The notes under the pieces were generated by a model. It did not search any database. It saw nothing but the letters and a program-made list of their open reading frames with translations, and was not told the DNA's origin. Below are positions 35,372 to 47,640 of a DNA stretch of 64,000 bases, piece after piece. Source of the stretch: Musa acuminata AAA Group (lineage: Eukaryota; Streptophyta; Magnoliopsida; Zingiberales; Musaceae); contig NC_088340.1 of NCBI RefSeq assembly GCF_036884655.1, positions 7,953,501 through 8,017,500 on the forward strand, in the 5' to 3' direction. Position numbers and translations under genes: made by a program. Each line of letters starts with the position of its first letter. The first letter of the stretch is position 1.

Positions 35372-35584
35372 ATGGGAGGAAAGCGGTACGCGTCCAAGTC
35401 CTTCTGTGGCCTTTGCTTCGGGAGGTCGAGGAACAGAGACGAAGAGGTGGATGGAGAGAAGAGGTACTACGCGCGAAAGATGCGTCCAAGTGATGAGGAC
35501 CGGGGACGATGGGTCGGCGAACATGATGTAGACAAGAAGGCCTCGGATTTTATTGCTAGATTTTATGCGTCGATCATGGTTTAG
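35372..35584 (+). CDS. Small DUF761-like protein, 70 aa
   Basis: Starts MGGKRYASKSFCGLC at 35372. The ATG was chosen because it follows a TATA box at a normal distance and because the longer upstream frame shows no family similarity. The protein is basic at the N-terminus, has a RKMRPSDEDRGRWVGE middle and ends with DVDKKASDFIARFYASIMV (residues 52-70), which matches the short C-terminal DUF761 motif 'D.D..A..FI..F'. No signal peptide or membrane segment. Single exon. A poly(A) signal AATAAA lies at about 35684. Proteins of this kind are plant-specific and often stress- or fibre-expressed; molecular function is unknown. The motif and the promoter/terminator layout support a real gene; the family name is moderately sure. 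Confidence 0.7.
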   Translation: MGGKRYASKSFCGLCFGRSRNRDEEVDGEKRYYARKMRPSDEDRGRWVGEHDVDKKASDFIARFYASIMV

Positions 35585-37245
35585 GTTCCAAGTCTCACAT
35601 TTGATGATCTCTCGACCATTGTTTGTGCTTCTGTATGCTTCTTGCGTTTGTTGTAGTACGTTCAGAATAGCTGCACTTGGAACAATAAAACTCGCCATCC
35701 CAAGTTCAATTCTGTAAACCGATGAATTTGTTGAGACATCTTACAAGAACTTAGATTGATATATTAGCTTTTTAGCACCATGCAAGATAATGTAGTAATC
35801 TTTAGAACAAACTAAAATCTCGGTTTCCTTTCTTCAAGCAGCTAATCCACCTGGTTTCTGAGATAATGACACTTCGCATAGTACAATGATTCTTTTGGAA
35901 TTGGTGAACTTGATGAGAAATAATCCTCTTTGATCTTGTATAACATCCGTTTAAATGATCAGAATCGGATCCCATCTTCTACTTGGAAAAAAACTCGGTG
36001 AACTCTTCATGAATCCACTCCATTGATTCATTTTTTTGAGTTGCCTCACTTTGGCTTCACAGGGGTGCCACAGAAACCTTGTTTCAGAGAAATGTATTGC
36101 AGGCAACCTTGTGATTCCATCGTCTTGCATCAACTGGTAATACCATATAAATGCAACAAGAATATCTATACTTTGAACCATCAAATGCATGGTTCAGAAC
36201 AGATACAATTTGGTGATTGATTCTATATATAGCACTTAATGCCCGGAAAAACTTCTCACTTCTGTTCTCTAAGCATGCTTATCTTCTCCAAGATGGGATT
36301 TTATTTAGTTTTCTTTCCTCAATTATCTCACACATGCATCCTGACCATTACTTTCATACGTACACAGCTTGTGCAAAGAGTACTTACTACCTTGTTTGAC
36401 CACATCATACAAATTTTATTGGGACCAATACAAAACAAAAAATCTGGTTCTTTCCAGCTGTGGCTCCAAAATGAGAATCTTGGTTGCTTCTCTGAACCTC
36501 CTCTGATGAGCATTGTCTCATTGTCTCATCATCTGTGGGTTGGTTGGTTCTATGACAGACATGATACAGCATGACACTATTCTTAACCTCTAAGGCTCAT
36601 CAGCCCCTTTTCTGCCTTCTTTTACGTGTCCATTTGTCCAACTTTCTAGGTTTTATATTCTTGTCAGTTCCTCTTTGTTTCTGTCGCTTTTCCTCAATGC
36701 TTTAACTCTAAAGTAAAGGAATCTGAAGAGCACAGATTCGGATGACAATCTTGACGTGGGAGGACGTGAGAAAACACTCTGAATGTTACTAAGATTTTTC
36801 TCGAGCAGGTTTTTCTCTAAAGACATTAACTCTAGAAATATGAAAATACTTGAGATCTTTCATATAAAATAATTCATGATCAACTAAAATGTCTTAGTTA
36901 AAATATTTAATGAAGTTTTGAATAATCATTTTAGAAAATAATATTTACGTCAATTGATATTTAAAATATAATTTTTATTTATTATTTATCAGACACTTAA
37001 AAGCATTCTACAACACATTTACTCAAAGCAAATGAAACAATTAGAGGGCGACGCATCACTGCTTTCCACTGGCTACTGAACTGTATGCATGTTTCTTTGC
37101 GCTTGCATATCCAATCAGTCATTATCCCTCACCATGAATCAAAACATATCTTCTGGATTATAATTATTATACCAATTATAATGCATATAACCATCCATCA
37201 TATACTTTTTTTTACCAGTCTTCCTCGTCCATCATATACTTTAAT
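35585..37245. other. 3' UTR of small gene and intergenic region
   Basis: The AATAAA signal near 35684 ends the preceding transcript. The remaining 1.5 kb has scattered short open frames on both strands but no domain, and is very AT-rich after 36830. Confidence 0.4.
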
Positions 37246-38566
37246 TCAGGCGGTTGATGCATCATATTTGGTGGCCATGAGACAAAGAGCATATACTCTA
37301 TTGACGGTAAGACCAGATGCTTCCTCCATGCTGATGTCCTCCTTCACCATTACAGTTGGTAAATGCCAATCAAAGGAGTAGAGGAGGTTGGCAAGCACAA
37401 GTTCCACCATTAACATTCCAGGATTCTTAGCGGGGCAGATCCTTCGACCTTCGCCAAATGGTATGAGCTTGAAATCCTGCCCATTTGCCTCCATGGAGTC
37501 ATGCATGAACCTCTGTGGATCAAAGACATGAGGCCTCCCCCACGAATTGGGATCTCTTCCTATCGCCCAAGCATTCACATACATCCATGTTTTGGGTAGA
37601 ATATCATAGCCATTAAACTTAAAGTGCTGCATGGTTTCCCTAGGAATTAGCAGCGGAGCGGGACGGTGCAGCCTCATTGTCTCCTTGACGACACACTTGA
37701 AGAAATGAAGTTGGTGAAGGTCACTCTCCTCCGCCTCCCCTTTGCTTCTGACACATCCTCTTACCTCGTCTTGTGCTCTCTTCATCAGCTCAGGTTGTCT
37801 GATGAGCTCCGCCATCGCCCACTCCACGGTTGCCGAGCATGTGTCCGTCCCAGCAATGAAAATATTCTGCACTTGAGCTTGGTTATTATGAAAGAGAAAA
37901 GGCGTTTACAAGAACTGGAAGCTGTGAAAAGGGTGGCATCAACTACCATGAGCACTCCTTTGATGTGGTCTTCTGTTAGACCCTCCTCATCCTTTTGCAT
38001 GCGGAGCAAAGCATCTAAGACGTCTTCATCTTCTTTACCTTGTTGCCTGAATCGATCTCGGTGGTAATCTATAAGGCGTTGGTAGATGCTATCGAGCTTA
38101 ACGTAGGTCCTTTCAAGTCTGGATCTCATCCCACGTAGCCTATCAACCCACCCCAACAATGGTAAGTAATCAGATAAAAACAAGCCACTTAACTCTTCTT
38201 GGGCTTCTCTGAGCATGTCGTGGAGTTGGATGTCGCCTCCATCGTCGAAGCCGGAGCCAAAGGCAGTTCTGCATGTTATATTGCAGGTAAGCGAGAGCAG
38301 CAACTCGCTCAGGTTGACCATGGTCGAAGCGCGAGCGTGAGAACATATCAGTTTCGTCACTCGCTCCATCTCTTCTATTCTTATGTCCCTAAAAGAGTTG
38401 ATCTTCCCGGTGCCGAAGGGTTCGACGGTTCAGAATTTCCGAAGCTGCCTCCATCGTTCTCCGTATGGGATAAAGGCGACGTCGGAGAGACCGTATGAAA
38501 TTTTGGAATACGAGAGGAGCGAAGGCCGACTGCAGCACTCAGGTCGTGTGTCTTGAGCACTTAGCC
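37246..38566 (-). pseudogene. CYP71-like P450 pseudogene (5' truncated)
   Basis: Close paralogue of the intact gene at 42482-44085. Exon 2 (37246-37866) is open and keeps AGTDTCSATVEWA, KETMRLHRP and the haem region, but the haem loop reads FGEGRRICPAKNPG where the intact gene has CPGKNLG: the glycine after Cys-Pro is replaced. Exon 1 (37947 up to about 38566) has a nonsense TGA in place of the cysteine of FCTVEL and small deletions (1 and about 4 bp) further upstream. Similarity stops abruptly near 38566, so the first ~80 codons, including membrane anchor and proline hinge, are missing. No promoter remains. Non-functional as a P450. Confidence 0.9.
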
Positions 38567-38568
38567 AT

Positions 38569-38628
38569 CTTTCTTAATATTGCTGCCGTAAGTTTGCTTC
38601 AGCCCCTCCCAACTTTCTTAATATTGCT
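38569..38628. repeat. 16-bp direct repeat at the P450 breakpoint
   Basis: CTTTCTTAATATTGCT occurs at 38569-38584 and 38613-38628, exactly where similarity of the P450 pseudogene to its intact paralogue ends. It may be a trace of the rearrangement that removed the 5' end. Confidence 0.7.
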
Positions 38629-38727
38629 TGGACTGACATATCGGATAGACTCCACAGAACTAGATTAGCTTATGAATTATGTTCATTTTTATGCTTTATG
38701 ACATTCTTCTTAAGCGTTGTTTGTATT

Positions 38728-39630
38728 TTTGTTGATAACATAGCTAAATTATGTAGGATTCTCATTCCATTGTTATTGATAGAGATATGGTTTTTACTAG
38801 CACCTTTTGGACAAAGCTTTTTTGTTTATAGGGTACCCAGTTGAATATGAGTACTACTTATCATTCACAAACAGATGAGAAAACTAAAATAGTAAATAGG
38901 TGCCTAGAAAATTATCTCATATGCTTTACTAGTGACAAGTCGAAGGAACGAACTAAATAGCTTCCCTTAGCAAAGTGGTGGTATAACACTTCATAGTATT
39001 CTTCTATTAAAATGACTCCCTTTGAATTAGTTCATGGTTGAACCCCACTTGCAATTATAAAATATGTACATAGCTCCTCTAAAGTTGATTAAGTGGATAA
39101 TGAATTACTTAACAGAGACAAGATTATTTAGCTTTTAAAGAATAGCCTCACAGGCGCACAAGCAAGAATGAAACAGCAAGCTGATAAACACCGAAGTAAA
39201 TGAGAATTTATCATGGGTGATTAGATTTTCCTTTGTCTTCAGCCATACAAGCAAACTTTGATAAATGTCCGATCTTCTATGAAGCTGTCTCCTTGATTTT
39301 TTGGGCCTTATATAGTATTAGAACGCATTGGACCAATTGCCTATCGTTTGGATTTACTGGTTAGCTCCTAGATACACTTAGTTTTTTATGTTTTCTATCT
39401 TAAAAAGAAGTTAGGTGAAGATAAGATAGTACAACACCGTTTGCTTAACATCTCTACCACTAGTGAAGTTCAAGTTCAATCGCAAGTTATTCTAGATCGA
39501 CGAGTTATCATGCGTCGCAGACATTTTATGATAGAAGTGCTAATGCAATCAACCAACTTACCAAAAGAAGATGACATTTGGGAGTCCTACAAAGTACTGA
39601 AAGGAAGATTACACTTGGGAGTCCTAAACT
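38728..39630 (+). pseudogene. Ty3/gypsy integrase/chromodomain relic
   Basis: Forward readings in changing frames give [42 protein letters not shown] and NRCLENYL (integrase core around the second catalytic Asp), later ARMKQQADKHR, FGPYIVLERIGPIAYRLDL and, at 39441-39600, ILDRRVIMRR, EVLMQSTNLPKEDDIWES, the C-terminal chromodomain-like end of plant gypsy polyproteins. Many stops; gag, protease and reverse transcriptase are not present. It was probably inserted just upstream of the P450 pseudogene. Confidence 0.8.
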
Positions 39631-42481
39631 AATATAAAGAATATATTCTTTTGAGTTTTATAATTTCAATAGGAGTTGGCTAAGGGTTTAGCTGAGATTT
39701 GTTATTTTGATTAGGAGCCCAAGTCCTAGTGGACTAAGGGGTGAAATTATCTAAATTGGGATGCATTTGTTTCTTTTTGCTACGAAGAAAATACTTTTCA
39801 GCATTTGACAAACTCTAGGAGATCGATCCCCTCGAAATGATCTTATCCTTTGTTCCCCTTCTTCTAAAATAAAAACCCAAGGGTTTAACTAGATAGCTAA
39901 TATAGTTGATAAAAAACTTTAACAATCTATCCTTATCCTTTGAAAAAATAAAAAAAAACCTAGGTAGCCAATGATTACTGCTATTAACCTTATGGAATAC
40001 ATCAAACCATTTACACTCAATATTCCTTATATAGTTTCAAAGAAAACAAGGGGATTCTCCTCGTTCAAAATTTTAATTATGATCTCTGCATCACATTCCA
40101 CTACCAATCTAAATATAATTTTTTGTCGCCATCGGTTTGATCTCTGCGTCACATTTCACTGCCATCTTGATATTCCAAGTTCATATCATATATTAACATA
40201 ATTTTTTGTCGCCATCAGTTTGACAGCACGCTACACGAGGAAGGGGATAAAAAAAAAAAGATAATCTTGATATGACCTAACAAGATAATTGATATATTGA
40301 TTTGACAAATCGACCTAAAATACTTAAACCCAACTCTTTAAGGCATAATTAATTGGTTTTACAAGATAATGTGATGTTGGTTGGAATCTCAACATCACAT
40401 TCCATTATCAAGCTTGGTATTCCAGGAGTATCAAGTCGATAGAGTGCTCTAGTCTCACTAGTTTCTTCAAAAAAAAAAAAAAATCAAACAAATAAATAAG
40501 TTTCTTCAAAAATGTTTTAACATATAAATAGGTGTCCCCAGCAATCAATCATGGCAACATAAAAAATCAATATATTGCACTCTCATAAATTGTCAAAGAT
40601 TTTATATATTATATATTTTTTAATCAATGAATAAGATCAAGTGCCAGGACAGAAATCTGACAAAGGTTTTCTCTCTCAAAATTGTAGGTGCAAGTATCAT
40701 TCTTTGATCCTATTTAACCCCTTCAAGTTGGTCAGCTTTTTTTTTTTGAGCTTTATACTAACGTGACATACTTAGGACATTACTAGCGGGAGGGAAAAAA
40801 AATCTCGACGACCATCTTTTTGTCCTAAAGGACTATATTCATAGTTCAAATGCATATGCTGCTTGTGAGTTGCCTCGATACAATTTTCATGTTTCACAAC
40901 GCATGCAATTCTATCTCATGTTTATCTTGAATCATTGATTGACCAATGAGAAGGCCGGCTTATTTATGATTACAACTGTTTGACGTAAGCCCCACTCTGA
41001 TGTGAAGGTATCGACATACGTAGAATCTTAAATGATTAATGGAAACATAGTTCCACCGAAAGTTCATTGGAATTAATTATTAAAATATATTATAGATCCG
41101 ATTAATTTTTGATAAAAATTATTAATTAATAAAAAAATAAGTTATGATAGAATTTGTTAGGAGATGATTTTGATGGGAGAAACTCTCCTAATTATTCATC
41201 CTAGATCTTCTGTTTTCTTCACCTATATACATGGATAACCTCTTAAGTAACACAAGACATTAGTATATGATAGTCATTCAGAGATTAATAAAGATCGAAA
41301 GAGTTAAATGATATATAATAATAAGTATGATTCATAGTTTAATGTTTAAATTTTTAAAACGTATTTGGTGTCCATTTTCATTTACATTAGTTTCAACCAT
41401 TTTAATTATTAGAGTCTTGAAATAAAAAAGTTGATATGATTGGACTAAAATATTAGTAGATGTGAACGAGTGAACTAGCACTAGAAAAATATAAATAAAA
41501 CCTTAGATGACATAATATCTTTAGTTTTTTAATCATTTTCTTAGACCTATTTAACCTAAAAAAATTTTGTTATAAAGATTTTGGATAACTCCTATTTATA
41601 GCTCGATAATATCTCTTTTAGAAATTTGAGACTAACATATGAAAATTTTTTTCTAATATTTCCTCTTTTCATATGTGGTTTAATTGAATTTAATATCTTC
41701 TCGCTACTTTTTAGGCTTAACTTATCAGTAAAACGTATCCTTAGCTTCAGTCTGACATAATAAAATATTTTTCTTTATGACGTAAATATGACTAATCATT
41801 ATGTTACAATTCTTCAACTTCAAACAACCTTTACTTCAATTTTGATCATTATCCACGCCATGTCCAATCAAATCCATTAATCCAACTTATTTTCGTGCAT
41901 CATCCGACTTTACTACTATATTGAGATTTTTAATTATTTAAGTTTGAATAATATTTTAACTGGGCCACAACTTGACTTCGATTCGATCTCCTTAAGAGAT
42001 CTGTAACACAGACGTCAAGTTGAAAGCCCCAAGCATTATGAATCTTCAAAACCAATCTTTTGTCTTCTTCACATTTACTTTCAACGCAAAAACCCCTAAG
42101 GAATAAAACAGCCATAGTTAGTCAATGCCATGCCATAATCCCACTAAGAAAAGTCTCAATTCTGATCACTTAACCTTACAATGACAGAAGGTGCTGTTAG
42201 GTTAGTTGATAGAAGAGTATATACTCTTCTCTTAAAGTGAACAATCCAACCACAAAGTTATGAAATATAGTCACGCACTTCTTTTCATGAAACAATAAAT
42301 CACAAACAGAAGATATCGCCAGATGTTTTAATTGCACAAATCGACACATATGACTGCCTTTATTCAATCTGATACTTTAACAGGAACATATTAGCACTAA
42401 TCATTTAAATCACTTGTACAGTAAACAAAAGTATCATTTAAAGTACTTAGACATATTAGTACTTTAACATGCACGAGCAAT
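39631..42481. other. Intergenic region between P450 copies, includes host repeat unit A
   Basis: 39640-39950 may be LTR sequence of the preceding gypsy relic. 40082-40230 has a local duplication around ATAATTTTTTGTCGCCATC. 40370-41100 (unit A) recurs in pieces at 48040-48494, 55606-55794 and 63651-64000, showing segmental duplication of this P450 neighbourhood. No gene seen. 42120-42480 is the 3' side of the intact P450 gene. Confidence 0.6.
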
Positions 42482-44085
42482 TCAGGCTGTTGTTGCATCA
42501 TATTTGGTGGCCATGAGACAAAGAGCATACTCTCTATGTACAGTAACACCAGGGGCTTCCTCCATACTGATGTCCTCCTTCACCATTCCAGGTGGTAAAT
42601 GCCAATCAAAGGAGTAGAGGAGGTTGGCAAGCACAAGTTCCACCATTAACATTCCAAGATTCTTACCGGGGCAGATCCTTCGACCTTCGCCAAATGGTAT
42701 GAGCTTGAAAGCCTGCCCATTTGCCTCCATGGAGTCATGCATGAACCTCTCTGGATCAAAGACATGAGGCCTCCCCCACGAATTGGGATCTCTTCCTATC
42801 GCCCAAGCATTCACATACATCCATGTTTTGGGTAGAATATCATAGCCATTTAGCTTAAAGTGCTGCATGGTTTCCCTAGGAAGTAGCAGCGGAGCGGGAG
42901 GGTGCAGCCTCATCGTCTCCTTGATGACACACTTGAAGAAATCAAGTTGGTGAAGGTCACTCTCCTCCACCTCCCCTTTGCTTCCGACACATCCTCTTAC
43001 CTCGTCTTGTGCTCTCTTCATCAGCTCAGGTTGTCTGATGAGCTCCGCCATCGCCCACTCCACGGTTGCCGAGGATGTGTCCGTCCCAGCAACGAAAATA
43101 TCCTGCACTTGAGCTTGGTTATTATGAAAGAGAAAAGGCGTTAACAAGAACTGGATGGTGTGAAAAGGGTGGCATCAACTACCACGAGCACTCCTTTGAT
43201 GTGGTCTTCTGTTAGACCCTCCTCATCCTTTTGCATGCGGAGCAAAGCATCTAAGACGTCTTCATCTTCTTTACCTTGTTGCCTGAATCGATCTCGGTGG
43301 TAATCTATAAGGCGTTGGTAGATGCTATCGAGCTTAACGTAGGTCCTTTCAAGTCTGGATCTCATCCCACTTAGCCTATCAACCCACCCCAACAATGGTA
43401 AGTAATCAGATAAAAACAAGCCAGCTACCAACGCTTGGGCTTCTCTGAGCATGTCGTGGAGTTGGATGTCGCCTCCATCGTCGAAGCCGGAGCCAAAGGC
43501 AGTTCTGCATGTTATATTGCAGGTAAGCGAGAGCAGCAACTCGCTCAGGTTGACCATGGTCGAAGCGCGAGCGTGAGAACATATCAGTTTCGTCACTCGC
43601 TCCATCTCTTCTTTTCTTATGTCCCTAAAAGAGTTGATCTTCCTGGCGCTGAAGAGTTCGACGGTGCAGAACTTCCGAAGCTGCCTCCATTGTTCTCCGT
43701 ATGGGGTTAAGGCGACGTCGGAGAAACCGTATGAAAACTTGGAAAAGGAGAGGAGCGAAGGCCGACTGCAGCACTCAAGATCGTGTGTCTTGAGCACTTC
43801 CTTAGCCATCTCCGGCGAGGACACGACGACAACGGGGACTCGACCAAGTTTCAAGTGCATGAGAGGTCCATGTTTCTTGGAGAGTTCCCAAAGGGAGCGA
43901 TGCAGCAAGCTGCTCCCCAAGAGGTGGAGGTGGCCGATGACGGGGAGCTTGGGTGGGCTTGGAGGGAGTTTCCAGGTCGCCGAGCCACCTCTCGCCTTCC
44001 GACCTGCGAGTAGAAGTGAAGACAGCAGTGCGAGAACAACGAGAAGAGAAGGGAGAGAAGAGAGCAGGAAGGGAGGAACTGCCAT
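42482..44085 (-). CDS. Cytochrome P450, CYP71-like, intact
   Basis: Two exons, 43183-44085 and 42482-43102, with an 80-bp GT-AG intron in phase 0 at the site typical of A-type plant P450s; 507 aa, a normal length. Residues 5-27 are a hydrophobic ER anchor, followed by a basic RKAR patch and the PPSPPKLPVIG hinge. Further motifs: WRQLRK (C-helix), AGTDTSSATVEWA (I-helix oxygen-activation site), KETMRLHPP (ExxR), PERF and FGEGRRICPGKNLG with the haem-ligand cysteine. All key residues are present. Family knowledge: a NADPH-P450-reductase-dependent monooxygenase at the ER; CYP71 members make terpenoids, alkaloids, phenolics and cyanogenic compounds, so the substrate cannot be told. A TATA box lies 62 bp upstream. 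The exact CYP subfamily is not assigned. Confidence 0.93.
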
Positions 44086-44146
44086 GGTTGCGTTTTGTGA
44101 TGGTAGCTCACTTATGTTGACAAGGGAATGGTAGGAGCGCCTGCTG

Positions 44147-44154
44147 ATTTATAG
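44147..44154 (-). promoter_or_regulatory. TATA box of intact P450
   Basis: Minus strand CTATAAAT, about 62 bp before the start codon; a related sequence (CTTTATAGCTGCATGTCA region) is still visible upstream of the third P450 relic at about 47622-47640. Confidence 0.65.
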
Positions 44155-46525
44155 TTGTGACACTACTGAGTTGATCTGTTTTCATATGAATTGCTCCACA
44201 ACAAGTATTTTATTCTTTTAAGATTAATAAAAATAATAGATAAGATAATTAATTATATATCCAACTAGCAAGAAAAATTAGATCAAAATTATCTTCCAAT
44301 GGGAAAACCAACCTCCCAAGCAAACACCAATTTGTCACCAAAGAATCATGTGTTATTTTTTTGTTTTTTTTTCAAAAGATGTTTCTTTAAATAGTTTTTT
44401 GTTTTCAATAATATTTCTTTAAATGGTTTTTTGCCTTCAATAATATTCGAATTAGGAGTATCATTTTGAAAAAAATTAAAATAGGGGACGCCTTTGGAAA
44501 AAATAAAAACTTGGAAGCTTTCTCAGAGAAATCCCCCAGGCATCACTATTGGCCTATGATTTCATAATTACGAGGATTAGGTCCCATAGTAAGCTCTTGT
44601 CATTAGGATCTTCTTATAATTGACTGATCAATTAATTGAACTATATATTTAATGAAATATCATTAATAAAAAATATCCAAAAATATGTAAAGAACTTAAA
44701 TTAATTATAAATTATCAGGATTATATCAAATAGGATTTTTTTAGAATAATTTTTATTTGTAAATTATAATTCTAATAAAGTAAAGCTTTGATCTTCTTCT
44801 AATCGAAATGCTCGTTCCATCCCCCCCCCCCAACCTTTTTTTTGTCCTATTACATAAGAAAGCATTATTGGGTGATAAGTTTTGATTCACATGCGTTGCG
44901 GACTAGGAAACATGTAAATCCTTTCTTTATATGCATTGCTTGGGCAAGGACAAAAGAAGCTTCTACTTTCGTCTAAAGACATGCACAGACAAATGTCATT
45001 TGATCGAGCCTCTATAGTAAATCATTTCTTTTGGATATTTGCACAAAACATCCATCATCTGATGGATGAAGAATAAATGTCATATGATGGATGTGAGTTG
45101 CAATGTACATGTCCAATGTTTTACAAGTTAATGGATAAAAGCCAGTTGGAACTCTCATATTTCTATGCTTGGCTAGACTAATAAGATGAAGAAAGGTGTT
45201 GGGGTTTATATTTTGTTTATCATTTTGGGTGTATTTTAAAATTATCCTAATTTGGTTCAACCAATTTGTCATTCTGATTTTCCAGAAATTTTAGATTCAA
45301 TTAAGTATATTTTCCACATATTAGTGGTGAAAACTCAAAAACAAATATTTTGTTGATTATTTTTTTAGCATTTCAAAATTATCTCAATTTGGTTCAACCA
45401 ATTTGTTATTCCGATTTTCTTGAAACTAATAGATTGGATTCAATTAAATATATTTTTAAATTTCTAATCCAATATATTAGAATATTTGAAGTTATTTAGA
45501 TAACTAAAAGATCATTTAAATAATTATGACCTGATTAAACATAGAATGACTGAGGATACTTTGAGAAGAGAAATATCTCTAGATAATTATGAGAATACTC
45601 GATATATGTGATTTGAAATTACCATCTATCCCCTATATATAGATAAGGGGTCCATGTTGTATAAGTGCGTGGAGAAATTGTATCAAATGAAAAATGTGAG
45701 TGACTATCAAGTGAAAATGTAAGTGACTGTGAGGGCTTTTCTCCACTATATTCCTACCACCTCACAATCAGCTATTCCTTTCTTATCAGTTATCTATTAG
45801 TATCAAAGAATCTTCTTCTTATAAATAGTATTAGAGTCTATAACATTATATCTATAACTCGTCCCTTTAACATTATGATATATTCGAACAAAGCCCTTCT
45901 AAACTATATCATAACCTTAAAAAAAAAAAGTTTTACCTTACATTAAAATAAATCTTTAAATGTTTTAATCAAAATGTTGATGTAATCACATACAATTATT
46001 ACAATAAAGGGAGGATCATATATAAGTGTGACACTTCCTCGAATAGTAATCTAATCTAAGACGATAAGAATAAATCGAGATAAACGTATAAAAAAATTTA
46101 TTAATTTTTTTAAATATCTTAAGCTATAATTTTAGACTTGATTACTATAGACTTGGGTCCTGTAGAACTATGTGATCTGTAATTAGATATCACAACTATA
46201 AATACTCTATACAAAGATAAAGTTATTTTATCTTATCATATTATATTTATATAGTTATATTAAAACTCTAGCACATTATCTGAGTAAGCTATTTATAATA
46301 TAATTTTTTTTTATTATTAGTTGTTCCTAGAAATCAATGGTAGTATTATAATCAGTAAGTGTTCTTTGTGTCTTCCACTCTTTCAATTATTTTCTTTGTT
46401 TAGACCTTTTCTTTGTCCTATATATAATTTCTCTTAGGAAATCATTAGACAAGGACATATAAACTTGCTTGTCCTTCTTTCTTTTTAATTTTTAATCTAT
46501 TTGATTAAGGACAAGAAAACATATC

Positions 46526-46609
<84 letters not shown>

Positions 46610-47284
46610 TTCTTTCTACCATCAAATCATGACTTGGGCAAAGAAAAAAGAGGCCTCTACTTTTGACGACACAGGTTGAGTATCTTCTGGAGATTTCTTT
46701 TAGATGTTTGCACAAAATATCTAATCCTTGATGAAGTATTATTACTTCCTCTAACGACATATGTGGTCTGATAACTATGAGATGCCTTAATAGATGATGT
46801 TTCACACACCAAAGGATAAAATCCAATTGGAACTATAGATTTCTTTTGTAGATGGACAAAAGATTTAAGGTGTTGGCCAAGGCTTTTATGATCATAGTTT
46901 TAGTTGTAGGTCCCCACTCGAGTATAGGTATAGAATCTTGATAATCATAATTCCAGCAACCACTAATAAAGGTTGATTGAGAATTCTTGACCTCCGGAGA
47001 AAGTCTTTATCAACGTACAATTAATTGTACATTAGCATACAATACAATAAAACCTTCACAAAAAGCTTGTATGGAGGAACCCATTTTCTCATAGAAATCA
47101 TCCAAATAGTTGATAAGATCGAGTGATAGCTTAAACTCAAATTATTTTAATTTTTATAAGAATATATATTCTTTTTGACTTATTTGTTCTATTTTAATTA
47201 AATTTAATTATTTTAACAAAAGTCAAAGTAAGAGTCGATCATATATATCAATCCTTCATCGATCTTTATTGATACGACATGAAA
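44155..47284. other. AT-rich P450 upstream region with duplicated segments
   Basis: No gene seen. About 45000-45210 and 46660-46870 are diverged copies of each other (shared words such as GATATTTGCACAAAACATC / GATGTTTGCACAAAATATC, GGATAAAA(G/T)CCA(G/A)TTGGAACT and AAGGTGTTGG). Separately, about 45231-45315 and 45373-45465 are tandem copies of a segment containing AATTTGGTTCAACCAATTTG. A long (TA)n run sits between at 46529-46607. Confidence 0.6.
46529..46607. repeat. (TA)39 microsatellite
   Basis: 79 bases of uninterrupted TA dinucleotide; likely length-polymorphic and prone to assembly error. Confidence 0.95.
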
Positions 47285-47640
47285 CCTATGTCGGAACGAC
47301 TATACATAAGCTTAACAGAGAAGATGAGAAATAGTTGATTATAGTACTCAGAATGTGTGTCTTGAGTACTTCAATAACAGGAACCTTATAATTGATCTCG
47401 TATATTGAGAAATTTAATTCTTGCTTGAGTGTACGTGAGTGGGATAATTTAATGATCTTGTAATTAATTTGATATATTAAAAAATTTAATTTTTCACTAC
47501 GGATGTGGGTGAGAGTTGTTGAACTACGTTAGTCGTTTTCAAGCAATCGTTCTCCAATAATGTGAGGAAGTGTGCTTTGCGATGGTTGCTCGTGTATGAT
47601 ACTGGAACGGTAGAGGTTCCTAGTTCTTTATAGCTGCATG
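47285..47640 (-). pseudogene. Third P450 copy, decayed relic
   Basis: About 80 bases at 47288-47372 align with 43722-43803 of the intact gene: GTCGGA..., GAGAAGATGAGAAATAG against GGAGAGGAGCGAAGG, TAGTACTCAGAA against CAGCACTCAAGA, and the well-kept GTGTGTCTTGAG(T/C)ACTTC. A second block at 47582-47640 matches the start codon region and promoter of the intact gene (GATGGTTGC, GGAACGGTAG against GGAATGGTAG, TTTATAG(C/T)TG). The sequence between is degenerate. A nearly erased gene copy on the same strand. Confidence 0.6.

Noticed and set aside
43435..44134. Long open frames on the plus strand opposite the P450 genes (also 37666-38067, 42902-43144)
   Set aside because: They are antisense shadows of GC-rich P450 exons and appear in equivalent form opposite both copies; no domain is seen.
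45170..45840. Possible degraded LTR with TATTAGTATCAAAGAATC resembling a primer site
   Set aside because: Too diverged from TGGTATCAGAGC, and no matching LTR or internal region follows; described only as duplicated AT-rich sequence.
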